A stretch of DNA of 64,000 bases from Xanthomonas sontii (GTDB taxonomy: Bacteria > Pseudomonadota > Gammaproteobacteria > Xanthomonadales > Xanthomonadaceae), in the NCBI RefSeq assembly GCF_040529055.1, contig NZ_CP132342.1, forward strand, positions 3,594,001-3,658,000. Direction: 5' to 3'. The notes below the pieces were generated by a model. That model ran no database searches. It had not been told where the DNA came from and saw nothing but the letters and a program-made list of their open reading frames with translations. Positions 48,523-57,244 of the stretch are shown piece by piece. Each line of letters begins with the position of its first letter. The stretch's first letter is position 1. A program made the position numbers and the translations under genes.

Positions 48523-49812
48523 CTACAGCCGGTCGTCCACCGCCGCGCGCGGCCACACCGACTTGACGTCGTAGACCACCAGATCGGGCGTGCCGAGCGC
48601 GCGGATCTGCGCCGCGTCCAGGTCACGGTAGGCCGCGTGCGCCACCGCCAGCACCACCGCGTCGTAGCGGCCGGGCACCGGTTCTGGCAGCAGCTCGACG
48701 CCGTGCGCCTGCGCCGCCTGCGGATCGGCCCAGGGATCGCAGGCGTCGACGCGGGCGCCGGCCGCGGCCAGCGCCTGCACCAGCTCCAGCGCGCGGCTGT
48801 TGCGCAGGTCCGGGCAGTTCTCCTTGAAGGTGACGCCGAGCACCAGCACGGACGCATCGGCCATCGCCACGCCCTTGCCGGCCAGCAGTGCCTGCACCCG
48901 CGCGGCGACATGCGCGCCGACCCGGTTGTTGACCTGGCGCGCGGTGTGGATCAGGTCCGGGTGGTAGCCCACGCTCTCGGACTTGTGCAGCAGGTAGTAC
49001 GGATCCACGCCGATGCAGTGGCCGCCGACCAGGCCCGGCCGGAACGGTAGGAAGTTCCACTTGGTGCCGGCCGCGTCCAGCACGTCCTGGGTATCGATGC
49101 CGAGGCGGTCGAAGATGAGGGCGAGTTCGTTGACCAGGGCGATGTTGACGTCGCGCTGGATGTTCTCCACCACCTTGGCCGCCTCGGCCACGCGGATCGA
49201 CGGCGCGCGCCAGGTGCCGGCCGCGATGATGCCGGCATACAGCGCGTCCACCGCATCGGCGGCGGCCGGGTTTGAGCCCGAGGTGATCTTGCGGATGTCG
49301 GCCAGGCGCCGCTGGCGGTCGCCGGGATTGACCCGCTCCGGGCTGTAGCCGCAATGGAAGTCGACGTCGCAGCGCAATCCCGAGCCCTGCTCCAGCAGCG
49401 GCACGCAGACTTCCTCGGTGGTGCCCGGGTAGACGGTGGACTCGTAGATCACCAGGTCGCCGCGCTTGAGCACGCCGGCCAGCAACTCGCTGGCCTGGCG
49501 CAGCGGCTGCAGGTCGGGCTGTTCGTGCGCGTCGATCGGGGTCGGCACGGTGACGATGTACACGTTGCGGTCGCGCAGCGCCGCCGCGTCGTCGCTGTAG
49601 CGCAGGTGCACGCCGGCGCGCAGTTCCTCGGCCTCCAGTTCCAGGGTCTGGTCGTGCCCGTCGCGCAGTTGCGCCACGCGCTGCGCATCGATGTCGTAGC
49701 CGAGCGTGTCGTGGCGGGCGCCGAACGCCACCGCCAGCGGCAGGCCCACATAACCGAGGCCGATCACGGCGATGCGCGGCGGCGCGGAATCGAGCACGGA
49801 AGCAACGGGCAT
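48523..49812 (-). CDS. nucleotide-sugar (UDP-HexNAc type) dehydrogenase
   Basis: A 429-residue enzyme of the UDP-glucose/GDP-mannose dehydrogenase family. The NAD motif is IAVIGLGYVGLPLAVAFG; PTPIDAHEQPDLQPL, STVYPGTTEEVC, and the catalytic Cys in GLVGGHCIGVDPYYLLHKSE follow, then LVLGVTFKENCPDLRNS. The VGGHCIGVDPYYL wording is typical of the WbpA/TviB branch oxidising UDP-N-acetylhexosamines to uronic acids for surface polysaccharides. No other polysaccharide gene is adjacent. The ATG at 49812 is preferred over the upstream open frame. Confidence 0.9.
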   Translation of the reverse strand: MPVASVLDSAPPRIAVIGLGYVGLPLAVAFGARHDTLGYDIDAQRVAQLRDGHDQTLELEAEELRAGVHLRYSDDAAALRDRNVYIVTVPTPIDAHEQPDLQPLRQASELLAGVLKRGDLVIYESTVYPGTTEEVCVPLLEQGSGLRCDVDFHCGYSPERVNPGDRQRRLADIRKITSGSNPAAADAVDALYAGIIAAGTWRAPSIRVAEAAKVVENIQRDVNIALVNELALIFDRLGIDTQDVLDAAGTKWNFLPFRPGLVGGHCIGVDPYYLLHKSESVGYHPDLIHTARQVNNRVGAHVAARVQALLAGKGVAMADASVLVLGVTFKENCPDLRNSRALELVQALAAAGARVDACDPWADPQAAQAHGVELLPEPVPGRYDAVVLAVAHAAYRDLDAAQIRALGTPDLVVYDVKSVWPRAAVDDRL

Positions 49813-50176
49813 GCCAGTCCTTTGCTGGCACCAGCGGCGGCGGCCGTCGGCGCGTGAGGGGGAAACGGGGTGCCCGCGGACGCGGACCTCGTGCATGGTA
49901 AGCCGCTGCAGCGGCGCGGACCAGATGGCTCGGCGGAACGCCAGGGTCGCAGATGCGCGCCTCGCATTCACACGCCGCGTCGGCCTCCTTCACAACGCTG
50001 CGTGTGAAAGGCGGCGTCCAACATCACGCTTTGTGGCCGTGTGAGCGCGCGTCTTGTCATGCACACCACATGAGCACCACCTCACCTTTACGCACCGCGG
50101 CCTAGGGTGATGGAGCGGTGGCTGCCAGGGGGGCACCCTCCGCCTCCCTCTTTCCTCTCACTCAAGGAGAACTCGC
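49813..50176. other. non-coding gap upstream of the nucleotide-sugar dehydrogenase and a small gene
   Basis: No credible gene is seen. TTCACACGC (49967-49975) and GCGTGTGAA (50000-50008) form a perfect 9-bp inverted repeat with 24 bp between arms, either an RNA hairpin or a regulator site. AAGGAG just before 50177 serves the next gene. Strand use diverges here, so both promoters must lie in this stretch. Confidence 0.5.
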
Positions 50177-50500
50177 GTGAGTCACGCTCCGAGCCTGCTC
50201 GTGGATGTCGAAGCCGAATTGGCGCATTGGAAGGCGCTGCACGCGGCGGGCAAACTGGGGTCGCAGTCGTTCAGCGAACATGCGCGCCTGATCAAGATGG
50301 CCTGCGATGTGTTTCTGCAGTTGCCGCGCGAATCCAACGACGTGCGATTGCAGCGCCTGCGTCAGCGCTACGACGCCGAACACCCCTGGCCGCGCATCGC
50401 CTGGAGCGATGCCGAAACCCTGGTCGTCGCCTGCTGGGCGCGCCTGGACGGCTCCGAGCAGCACGACCGCCATCCGGATCCGGCGCCCACCGCCGCCTGA
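50177..50500 (+). CDS. 107-residue protein of unknown function
   Basis: Start is GTG with AAGGAG about 8 nt upstream. The protein is mostly helical and soluble: SLLVDVEAELAHWKALHAAG, SQSFSEHARLIKMACDVFLQL, then LRQRYDAEHPWPRIAWSDAETLV. I do not recognise a family. The spacing of Trp and aromatic residues in the last third looks like a small folded domain. It is followed 15 bp later by another small gene with a strong ribosome binding site, so the two form an operon. Confidence 0.65.
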   Translation: MSHAPSLLVDVEAELAHWKALHAAGKLGSQSFSEHARLIKMACDVFLQLPRESNDVRLQRLRQRYDAEHPWPRIAWSDAETLVVACWARLDGSEQHDRHPDPAPTAA

Positions 50501-50515
50501 TCCAGGAGGTTCGTC

Positions 50516-50692
50516 ATGTCCCCGCCCGCCAACCGCGACAACGCCCACGACTCCCAGCAACGCAGCCACACGCCGGACAAGATCCACAACGACGACGCGC
50601 AGTGGAAGGATCGCGACCAACCCGATAGCGACCCCAAGCGCGACCACGCCGATCCCGAACACGACTATCCGCGGCCGGACGGCAGCGAGTAA
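50516..50692 (+). CDS. 58-residue Asp/His/Pro-rich hydrophilic protein
   Basis: ATG 50516 is preceded by AGGAGG with 7-nt spacing, a strong signal that decides the start; TAA is at 50690-50692. The product has about ten Asp and six His residues, no hydrophobic core and no Cys (it begins MSPPANRDNAHDSQQ and ends HDYPRPDGSE). It is probably disordered and may bind metal or act as a stress-related hydrophilin; that is inference only. It follows the 107-residue gene closely. Confidence 0.6.
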   Translation: MSPPANRDNAHDSQQRSHTPDKIHNDDAQWKDRDQPDSDPKRDHADPEHDYPRPDGSE

Positions 50693-50769
50693 GGACGCCA
50701 CGACTCCCGCTGCGGCACACCACGGTCGCCGCAGCGGCACCCCTGCCCAACCGCACCGAACGCCGACGG

Positions 50770-51750
50770 TCAGCGCAGGCTCGACCCGCGCACGATGCAG
50801 CGGCCACTGAGCACCACCTTGCGGGTCGGCTGCGTCGGCGCGTTCATCCGCTCCAGCAGCAGCGACATCGCGGTGCGGCCCATCTCTTCCACCGGCTGTT
50901 CGATCACGGTGATGCCGGGTTCGACCAGGTCGGTCCAGCTTTCGTTGTCGAAGCCGGCCAGCGCCAGATCCTGCGGAATGCGCAGGCCGGCCGCGCGCGC
51001 GGCCTTCAGCGCGCCCATCAGCAGCAGGCTGTTGCTGGCCACCAGCGCGTCCGGTCGCGACGTCTGCGCCAGCCAAGCCTGGACCTCGGCGATCGCCGCC
51101 TCCGCGCTCGGTGCCACCTCGCGGTAATCGGGCGTCAGCCTGTGCCCGCGCATCGCCTCCAGATAGCCGTCGCGACGCTCGGCGGCAGTGCTGCTGGTCT
51201 TGCCGAACAGGCCGCCGATGCGGCGCACGCCGCGGCCGACCAGGTGATCGACCAGCGCCGCCATCGCCGCGGCGTTGTCCAGCACCACGCTGTCGTGCGC
51301 GCCGCTCTTGCCGGCGCGGTCCAGCAGCACCACCGGATGATCGAAGCTCAACTTGCCCAGTTGGCTCTGGGTGGTGCGGGTGGGGGCGAAGATCAGCCCG
51401 CTGACCCGCTCTTCCTGCATCAGTTGCAGATACAGCGCCTCGCGCTGCGGATCCTCGTCGGTATTGCACAGGATCACGCGCATGCCGGCGCGGTAGGCCA
51501 CGTCCTCGACTGCGCGAATGGCCGCGGTGAAGAACGGATTGCGGATGTCGGCGACGATCAGCCCCACCACCCCGGAGTGCTGCGAGCGTAGCCGCCTTGC
51601 CATCAGGTTGGGGCGGTAGCCGGTCTCGCGCACCGCCGCTTCCACCCGCGCCCGCACCTCCTCGCTGACCGGGCCGTGGCCCAGTGCGCGCGACACGGTC
51701 GAGGTCGAGACGCCGGCGACCCGCGCCACGTCGTGGATGCTGACGCTCAC
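50770..51750 (-). CDS. fruR: LacI-family fructose regulator FruR
   Basis: A 326-residue repressor starting with GTG. The N-terminal helix-turn-helix SIHDVARVAGVSTSTVSRALG with the hinge RPNLMARRLRSQHSGVVGL precedes a periplasmic-binding-protein-like effector domain. It is divergent from the fructose PTS operon, and two LacI-type palindromes lie in the intergenic region (51751-51764 and 51860-51873), the first touching its own start codon. In related bacteria the inducer is a fructose phosphate. Assignment to FruR rests on context and operators. Confidence 0.85.
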   Translation of the reverse strand: MSVSIHDVARVAGVSTSTVSRALGHGPVSEEVRARVEAAVRETGYRPNLMARRLRSQHSGVVGLIVADIRNPFFTAAIRAVEDVAYRAGMRVILCNTDEDPQREALYLQLMQEERVSGLIFAPTRTTQSQLGKLSFDHPVVLLDRAGKSGAHDSVVLDNAAAMAALVDHLVGRGVRRIGGLFGKTSSTAAERRDGYLEAMRGHRLTPDYREVAPSAEAAIAEVQAWLAQTSRPDALVASNSLLLMGALKAARAAGLRIPQDLALAGFDNESWTDLVEPGITVIEQPVEEMGRTAMSLLLERMNAPTQPTRKVVLSGRCIVRGSSLR

Positions 51751-51764
51751 TGGCAACGTTCCCG
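51751..51764 (-). promoter_or_regulatory. FruR-type operator next to the fruR start
   Basis: TGGCAACGTTCCCG is an imperfect copy of the palindrome at 51860-51873 and ends at the base before the fruR GTG (51750-51748). Binding here would block fruR transcription or translation, implying autoregulation. TACTAT on the minus strand at 51811-51806 could be the fruR -10. Confidence 0.6.
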
Positions 51765-51859
51765 CTTGTTTTCCATGTCGACCCCCTGTCGTGTGGCGCC
51801 ACCAGATAGTAGCACCAGGCTTTTCCGAAAGAATTGTGCACTGCACATTGACGATTGAC

Positions 51860-51873
51860 TGGGAACGTTCCCA
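51860..51873 (+). promoter_or_regulatory. FruR-type operator upstream of fruB
   Basis: TGGGAACGTTCCCA is a perfect 14-bp palindrome with the central ACGT expected for LacI-family operators, 39 bp upstream of the fruB start. A second palindrome TGTGCA-C-TGCACA sits just upstream at 51835-51847; its protein is unknown. The two operators are about 109 bp apart, compatible with repression of both directions. Confidence 0.75.
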
Positions 51874-51911
51874 CACTGCGCCCACTCGTCGCCCACCTTC
51901 AAGGACTCCGC

Positions 51912-54422
51912 GTGTCCCAGACGCCCTCCTCCTCCCTGGTTTCCAGCGACCTGGTCCGGGTCGATGCCCAGGCCCACGACAAGGCCGACGCGATCGCCCA
52001 GGCGGCGCAGTTGCTGGTCGCCGCCGGCTGCGTGCCGCCGGCCTACGAGGCCAGCATGCTGCGCCGCGAAGCGCTGGCCAACACCTTCCTGGGGCATGGC
52101 GTGGCGATCCCGCACTGCACCGGTGAGGACCGCCACCTGGTGCGCCGCGACGGCATCGCGGTGCTGCAGCTGCGCGACGGCGTGGAGTGGAACCCGGGCC
52201 AGACCACCCACCTGGTGGTCGCCATCGCCGCCCAGTCCGACACCCACATCACCGTGCTGCGGCGCCTGACCCGGCTGATCCAGGATCCGCCCAAGCTGGA
52301 GGCGCTGTTCGCCAGCAACGACCCGCAGGCGATCGTCGCCGCCCTGAGCGAGGATGCGGCCGCCACTGCGCCCGCCGCTCCGGCCAGCGACCTGGCCGAG
52401 CGCTTCGACTGGACCGTGCGCTACCCCACCGGGCTGCACGCGCGCCCGGCCACGCGCTGGGTGGAAACCGCGCGCGGCTTCGCGGCCCGCATCCAGGTGC
52501 GCGCCGGCGACCAGGTCGGCGACGCCAAGAACCTGGTGTCGCTGCTGCAGCTGGGCCTGCACGCCGGCGACACCGTGACCATTTCGGCCGAAGGCCAGGA
52601 CGCCGCCGCGGCGCTGGCACGGCTGCGCAGCGTGATCGACGGCCTGACCGCGCAGGAGCAGGCCGATGCCGACGCCGCGGCGCAACGTCGCGCCGCGCCG
52701 GTCGCCGGCTGGACCCCGCCGCAGGCGCAGCCGGCCATCGTCGGCATCGGCGCCAGCCCCGGCCTGGCGATCGGCGTGGTGCACAAGCTGGCCGGCCACG
52801 ACGTCGCGGTGGCGGACACGCCCGTGCCGCTGAGCGACGGCGGCGCCCTGCTGCACGACGCCCTGCAGCGCACCCGCACGCAACTGCAGGCCATCGAGGA
52901 GGACACCCGGCGCCGCCTCGGCGCCGGCGATGCGGCGATCTTCCGCGCCCAGGCCGAACTGCTCAACGACACCGACCTGATCACCCTGGCCTGCCAACTG
53001 ATGGTCGAGGGCCACGGCGTCGCCTGGTCCTGGCAGCAGTCGGTGGAGCGCCTGGCCAACAAGCTTTCGGCGCTGGGCAATGCGGTACTGGCCGGACGCG
53101 CCAGCGACCTGCGCGACGTCGGCCGCCGGGTGCTGGCGCACCTGGATCCGAGCCTGGCCGGCGGCAGCCTGGCGCAGTTGCCGGCCGCCCCGTGCATCCT
53201 GCTCGCCCACGACCTGTCGCCGTCGGACACCGCCAACCTCGACACCGCGCGCGTGCTAGGCCTGGCCACCGCCGTGGGCGGACCGACCTCGCACACCGCG
53301 ATCCTTTCGCGCACCCTCGGCCTGCCGGCACTGGTCGCCGGCGGCGCCGACCTGCTGGACCTGGAGGACGGCGCCACCGTCATCGTCGACGGCAGCAGCG
53401 GCCGCCTATATCTGGCGCCGTCGGAGGCCGACCTGGCCTCGGCCCGCGCCTACATCGAGGAACAGCAGCAACTGCGCGCGCGCGAGGCCGAGCAGCGCAA
53501 CCAGCCGGCACAGACCGAAGACGGCCATCGCCTGGAGATCGGCGCCAACGTCAACCTGCCCGAGCAGGTCGCCGCGGCACTGGCGCAGGGCGCCGAGAGC
53601 GTGGGCCTGATGCGCACCGAATTCCTGTTCCTGGAGCGCGGCAGCACCCCCAGCGAGGACGAGCAGTACGCCACCTACACGGCGATGGCGCAGGCGCTGG
53701 ACGGCCGCGCGCTGATCGTGCGCGCCCTGGACATCGGCGGCGACAAGCAGGTCGCGCACCTGAACCTACCGCGCGAGGACAACCCGTTCCTGGGCGTGCG
53801 CGGCGCGCGCCTGCTGCTGCGCCGCGCCGACCTGCTGCAACCGCAGCTGCGCGCGCTGTACCGCGCGGCCAAGGACGGCGCGCGCCTGGCGATCATGTTC
53901 CCGATGATCACCTCGGCGGCGGAACTGCTGACGCTGCGCGCCGAATGCGAGCGCCTGCGCGCGGAGCTGCAGGCGCCGGAGGTGCCGCTGGGCATCATGA
54001 TCGAAGTGCCGGCGGCGGCGATCCAGGCCGATGCGCTGGCCAAGCACGCGGACTTCTTCTCGATCGGCACCAACGACCTGACCCAGTACACCCTGGCCAT
54101 CGACCGGCAGAACCCGGACCTGGCCGCCGAGGCCGACAGCCTGCACCCGGCGGTGCTGCGCCTGATCCGCACCACCGTCGAGGGCGCGGCGCGCCACGGC
54201 CGCTGGGTCGGCGTGTGCGGCGGCCTGGCCGGCGATGCGTTCGGCGCGGCCCTGCTGGCCGGCCTGGGCGTGCACGAGCTGTCGATGACCCCCAACGACA
54301 TCCCCGCGGTGAAGGCACGCCTGCGCGGCAGCCGCCTGGACGCGCTGCAGGCGCTGGCGCAGCGCGCGCTGGACTGCGAAAGCGCGGCGGACGTGCGCGC
54401 GCTCGACGGAGCCGACGCATGA
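51912..54422 (+). CDS. fruB: fused PTS EIIA(Fru)-HPr-EI phosphotransferase
   Basis: About 836 residues from GTG 51912 (AAGGA upstream; the longer frame begins inside the operator). Three domains occur in order: EIIA(Fru) about 1-150 with phospho-His in GHGVAIPHCTGED; HPr about 165-255 with YPTGLHARPATRW; EI about 270-830 with phospho-His in VGGPTSHTAILSR, PEP-binding RTEFLFLERG and NDLTQYTLAIDR. It carries phosphate from PEP to FruA alone, so the operon is self-sufficient. The regulatory Ser of HPr appears changed (region KNLVSLLQLG). Its stop overlaps fruK (ATGA). Confidence 0.95.
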   Translation: MSQTPSSSLVSSDLVRVDAQAHDKADAIAQAAQLLVAAGCVPPAYEASMLRREALANTFLGHGVAIPHCTGEDRHLVRRDGIAVLQLRDGVEWNPGQTTHLVVAIAAQSDTHITVLRRLTRLIQDPPKLEALFASNDPQAIVAALSEDAAATAPAAPASDLAERFDWTVRYPTGLHARPATRWVETARGFAARIQVRAGDQVGDAKNLVSLLQLGLHAGDTVTISAEGQDAAAALARLRSVIDGLTAQEQADADAAAQRRAAPVAGWTPPQAQPAIVGIGASPGLAIGVVHKLAGHDVAVADTPVPLSDGGALLHDALQRTRTQLQAIEEDTRRRLGAGDAAIFRAQAELLNDTDLITLACQLMVEGHGVAWSWQQSVERLANKLSALGNAVLAGRASDLRDVGRRVLAHLDPSLAGGSLAQLPAAPCILLAHDLSPSDTANLDTARVLGLATAVGGPTSHTAILSRTLGLPALVAGGADLLDLEDGATVIVDGSSGRLYLAPSEADLASARAYIEEQQQLRAREAEQRNQPAQTEDGHRLEIGANVNLPEQVAAALAQGAESVGLMRTEFLFLERGSTPSEDEQYATYTAMAQALDGRALIVRALDIGGDKQVAHLNLPREDNPFLGVRGARLLLRRADLLQPQLRALYRAAKDGARLAIMFPMITSAAELLTLRAECERLRAELQAPEVPLGIMIEVPAAAIQADALAKHADFFSIGTNDLTQYTLAIDRQNPDLAAEADSLHPAVLRLIRTTVEGAARHGRWVGVCGGLAGDAFGAALLAGLGVHELSMTPNDIPAVKARLRGSRLDALQALAQRALDCESAADVRALDGADA

Positions 54423-55372
54423 GCGTCGATGCCGTCACCGTCACTCTGAACCCGGCGATCGACCTGACCGTGGCGATCGACCGGCTGCAACCGGGCCAGG
54501 TGCACCGTGCGCGCAGCGCCCACGCCATCGCCGGCGGCAAGGGCATCAACGTCGCCGCCTGCCTGGCCGATGCCGGCCTGTACTGCGCCGCGCTCGGCGT
54601 GCTCGGCGCCGGCAATGCGCCGGTGTTCGAAACCCTGTTCGCCGACCGCGGCATCGACGATCGCTGCCTGCGCGTGCCCGGCGACACCCGCAGCAATCTC
54701 AAGCTGGTCGCCGCCGACAGCGGCGCCACCACCGATATCAACCTGCCCGGCCTGGCACTGGACCAGGCCCAGCTCGATACCGTCGGCGCGCGCCTGGCCG
54801 AGCTGCTGCGTCCCGGCCTGCCGGTGGTGCTCAGCGGCAGCCTGCCGGCCGGCCTGGCCGAGGACACCTGGCGGCACCTGCAGGCGCAGGCCGCCGCCGC
54901 CGGCGCGCGGGTGCTGCTGGACACCAGCGGTGCGCCGCTGCACGCCGCCCTGGATGCGCCGCGCGCGCAACTGCCGTTCGCGATCAAGCCCAACCGCCAC
55001 GAGCTGGAGGAATGGGCCGGCGCGCCGCTGGCGAGCACCGCCGAGCTGCTCGGCGCCGCGCGCGCGCTGCTGGCGCGCGGCATCGGCCTGGTCGTGGTGT
55101 CGCTGGGCAGCGATGGCGCGCTGTTCGTGCGCGGCGAGCAGGCGCTGCTGGCGCAGCCGCCGCAGCTGACCGGCGGCAGCAGCGTCGGCGCCGGCGATGC
55201 GATGGTCGCCGGCCTGGTCGCGGCCTTGCGTGCCGACGCCGACCTGGCCACCTGCGCGCGCCAGGCCACCGCCTTCGCCGTGGCCACCCTGGGCAGCGGC
55301 GTCGCCCGCCGCCTGCCGCGCGAGCGCCTGGCCGACCTGGCCGCCGCGGTCCGCGTGGAGACCCTGGCATGA
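54419..55372 (+). CDS. fruK: 1-phosphofructokinase
   Basis: A 317-residue PfkB-family kinase converting fructose-1-phosphate to fructose-1,6-bisphosphate. VTLNPAIDLTVAIDRL at the N-terminus, AGGKGINVAACLADAG, and the anion-hole/catalytic segment GGSSVGAGDAMVAGLVAAL with the Asp base are family signatures. ATG at 54419 overlaps the fruB stop by 4 bp. It is followed by fruA after 55 bp. Confidence 0.96.
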   Translation: MSVDAVTVTLNPAIDLTVAIDRLQPGQVHRARSAHAIAGGKGINVAACLADAGLYCAALGVLGAGNAPVFETLFADRGIDDRCLRVPGDTRSNLKLVAADSGATTDINLPGLALDQAQLDTVGARLAELLRPGLPVVLSGSLPAGLAEDTWRHLQAQAAAAGARVLLDTSGAPLHAALDAPRAQLPFAIKPNRHELEEWAGAPLASTAELLGAARALLARGIGLVVVSLGSDGALFVRGEQALLAQPPQLTGGSSVGAGDAMVAGLVAALRADADLATCARQATAFAVATLGSGVARRLPRERLADLAAAVRVETLA

Positions 55373-55427
55373 CTTCCGCCGCGTCGCTGCCATGCGCCGC
55401 GTCCTCTTGCGCTCATCGGGAGCCCGC

Positions 55428-57152
55428 ATGAATCCGATCCTCGTGGTGATCGCCGCCGGCGATCGCAGTACCGAAGCCGTCCTCGCCGCCGAAGCGCTGC
55501 GCCATGCCGCCACGCTGCGGGGCGCGACGCTGCAGGCCGAGGTGCGCACGCCGCAGGGCGTGATCGCGCCGCTGAACCTGGCCGCCATCCCCGCCGCCGC
55601 GCCGCTGCTGCTGGTCGGCGACAGCGACGTCGATGCCGCCCGCTTCGCCGGCCGCAGCGTGCAGCGCAGCAGCCTGGACGCGGTGCTGGCCAATGCCGGC
55701 GCGGTGCTGGCGCCGCTGCTGAGCGCGGCCACCGCCACCGCAGGCGCGGCCGCTGTCGGCGGCCCCGAGGGCGCCGGCAAGCGCATCGTCGCCATCACCT
55801 CCTGCCCCACCGGCATCGCCCACACCTTCATGGCCGCCGAAGGCCTGCAGCAGGCGGCCAAGGCGCTGGGCCACCAGATCCGGGTGGAAACCCAGGGCTC
55901 GGTCGGCGCGCAGGACGCGCTCAGCGCCGAGGAGATCGCCGCCGCGGACCTGGTGCTGATCGCCGCCGACCGCGAGGTCGATCTGGGCCGCTTCGGCGGC
56001 AAGCGCCTGTTCAAGAGCGGCACCAAGCCGGCGATCAACGATGGCCCGGCACTGATCCGCAAGGCCCTGGCCGAGGCCAGCGTGCACGCCGCCGGCAATG
56101 GCGGCAGCGCCCCGGCCAAGGCCCAGGGCGGCCGCTCCGCCGGCCCCTACAAGCACCTGATGACCGGCGTGTCGTTCATGCTGCCGTTCGTCACCGCCGG
56201 CGGCCTGCTGATCGCGCTGGCGTTCGCGCTCGGCGGCATCTACGCCTTCGACGACGCGCACAAGGGCACGCTGGCCTGGTCGCTGTTCCAGATCGGCGCC
56301 AAGGCCGGCTTCACCCTGATGGTGCCCGCCCTGGCCGGCTACATCGCCTACTCCATCGCCGACCGCCCCGGCATCGCCCCCGGCATGATCGGCGGCATGG
56401 TCGCGGCCAACCTCGGCGCCGGCTTCATCGGCGGCATCCTCGCCGGGTTCATCGCCGGCTACGGGGTGGCCGCGCTGAACCGGGCGATCAAGCTGCCGCG
56501 CACGCTCGAGGGCCTGAAGCCGGTGCTGATCCTGCCGGTGCTGGGCACCCTGCTGGTCGGCCTGGCCATGCTCTACGTGGTCGGCCAGCCGGTGGCCGAA
56601 CTGCTGGCCTGGCTCACCGAATGGCTGCGCGGCATGCAGGGCAGCAGTGCGGTGCTGCTGGGCCTGCTGCTGGGCGCGATGATGGCCTTCGACATGGGTG
56701 GGCCGGTCAACAAGGCCGCCTATGCCTTCTCCACCGGCCTGATCGCCAGCCAGGTGTACACGCCGATGGCCGCGGCGATGGTCGCCGGCATGACCCCGCC
56801 GCTGGGCATCGCCCTGGCCACCTGGGTGTTCCGCAACCGCTTCACCCAGGACGAGCGCGGCAGCAGCGCCGCCACCGGCGTGCTCGGCCTGGCCTTCGTC
56901 ACCGAGGGCGCGATCCCGTACGCCGCACGCGACCCGCTGCGCACCATCCCCGCGCTGATGCTCGGCTCGGCGCTGGCCGGCGCGATCTCGATGGCCGCCG
57001 GCGCAGAACTGAAGGTGCCGCACGGCGGTGTGTTCGTGCTGCCGATCCCCAACGCGGTCAGCCACCTGGGCATGTACCTGGTGGCGCTGCTCGCCGGCAC
57101 CGTGGTCACCGCGGTGGCGCTGCGGGTGCTGAAGAAGCCGGTTCTCGCCTGA
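55428..57152 (+). CDS. fruA: PTS fructose transporter EIIB'BC
   Basis: A 574-residue permease. A degenerate N-terminal EIIB'-like domain (about 1-105) lacks the phosphorylatable Cys; the true EIIB follows with Cys in VAITSCPTGIAHTFMAAE near residue 123; EIIC (about 225-570) has eight to ten membrane helices and FDMGGPVNKAAYAF. It imports and phosphorylates fructose at C1. Start ATG 55428 lies after a long upstream leader of the fruK stop. The next gene is the porin, 92 bp away. Confidence 0.94.
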   Translation: MNPILVVIAAGDRSTEAVLAAEALRHAATLRGATLQAEVRTPQGVIAPLNLAAIPAAAPLLLVGDSDVDAARFAGRSVQRSSLDAVLANAGAVLAPLLSAATATAGAAAVGGPEGAGKRIVAITSCPTGIAHTFMAAEGLQQAAKALGHQIRVETQGSVGAQDALSAEEIAAADLVLIAADREVDLGRFGGKRLFKSGTKPAINDGPALIRKALAEASVHAAGNGGSAPAKAQGGRSAGPYKHLMTGVSFMLPFVTAGGLLIALAFALGGIYAFDDAHKGTLAWSLFQIGAKAGFTLMVPALAGYIAYSIADRPGIAPGMIGGMVAANLGAGFIGGILAGFIAGYGVAALNRAIKLPRTLEGLKPVLILPVLGTLLVGLAMLYVVGQPVAELLAWLTEWLRGMQGSSAVLLGLLLGAMMAFDMGGPVNKAAYAFSTGLIASQVYTPMAAAMVAGMTPPLGIALATWVFRNRFTQDERGSSAATGVLGLAFVTEGAIPYAARDPLRTIPALMLGSALAGAISMAAGAELKVPHGGVFVLPIPNAVSHLGMYLVALLAGTVVTAVALRVLKKPVLA

Positions 57153-57244
57153 TCCCGTCCATGCGCCGGCGCGTCGCCATGCGATGCCCCTCCCCCCGTC
57201 GCCGCTGGCGGCGCGCCGGCCTTTCCCTGCTGAGGAGTTCCGCC

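Noticed and set aside
51855..51911. TTG start for fruB at 51855
   Set aside because: It would begin just before and translate through the FruR operator; GTG 51912 has an AAGGA at proper spacing and begins before the EIIA domain.
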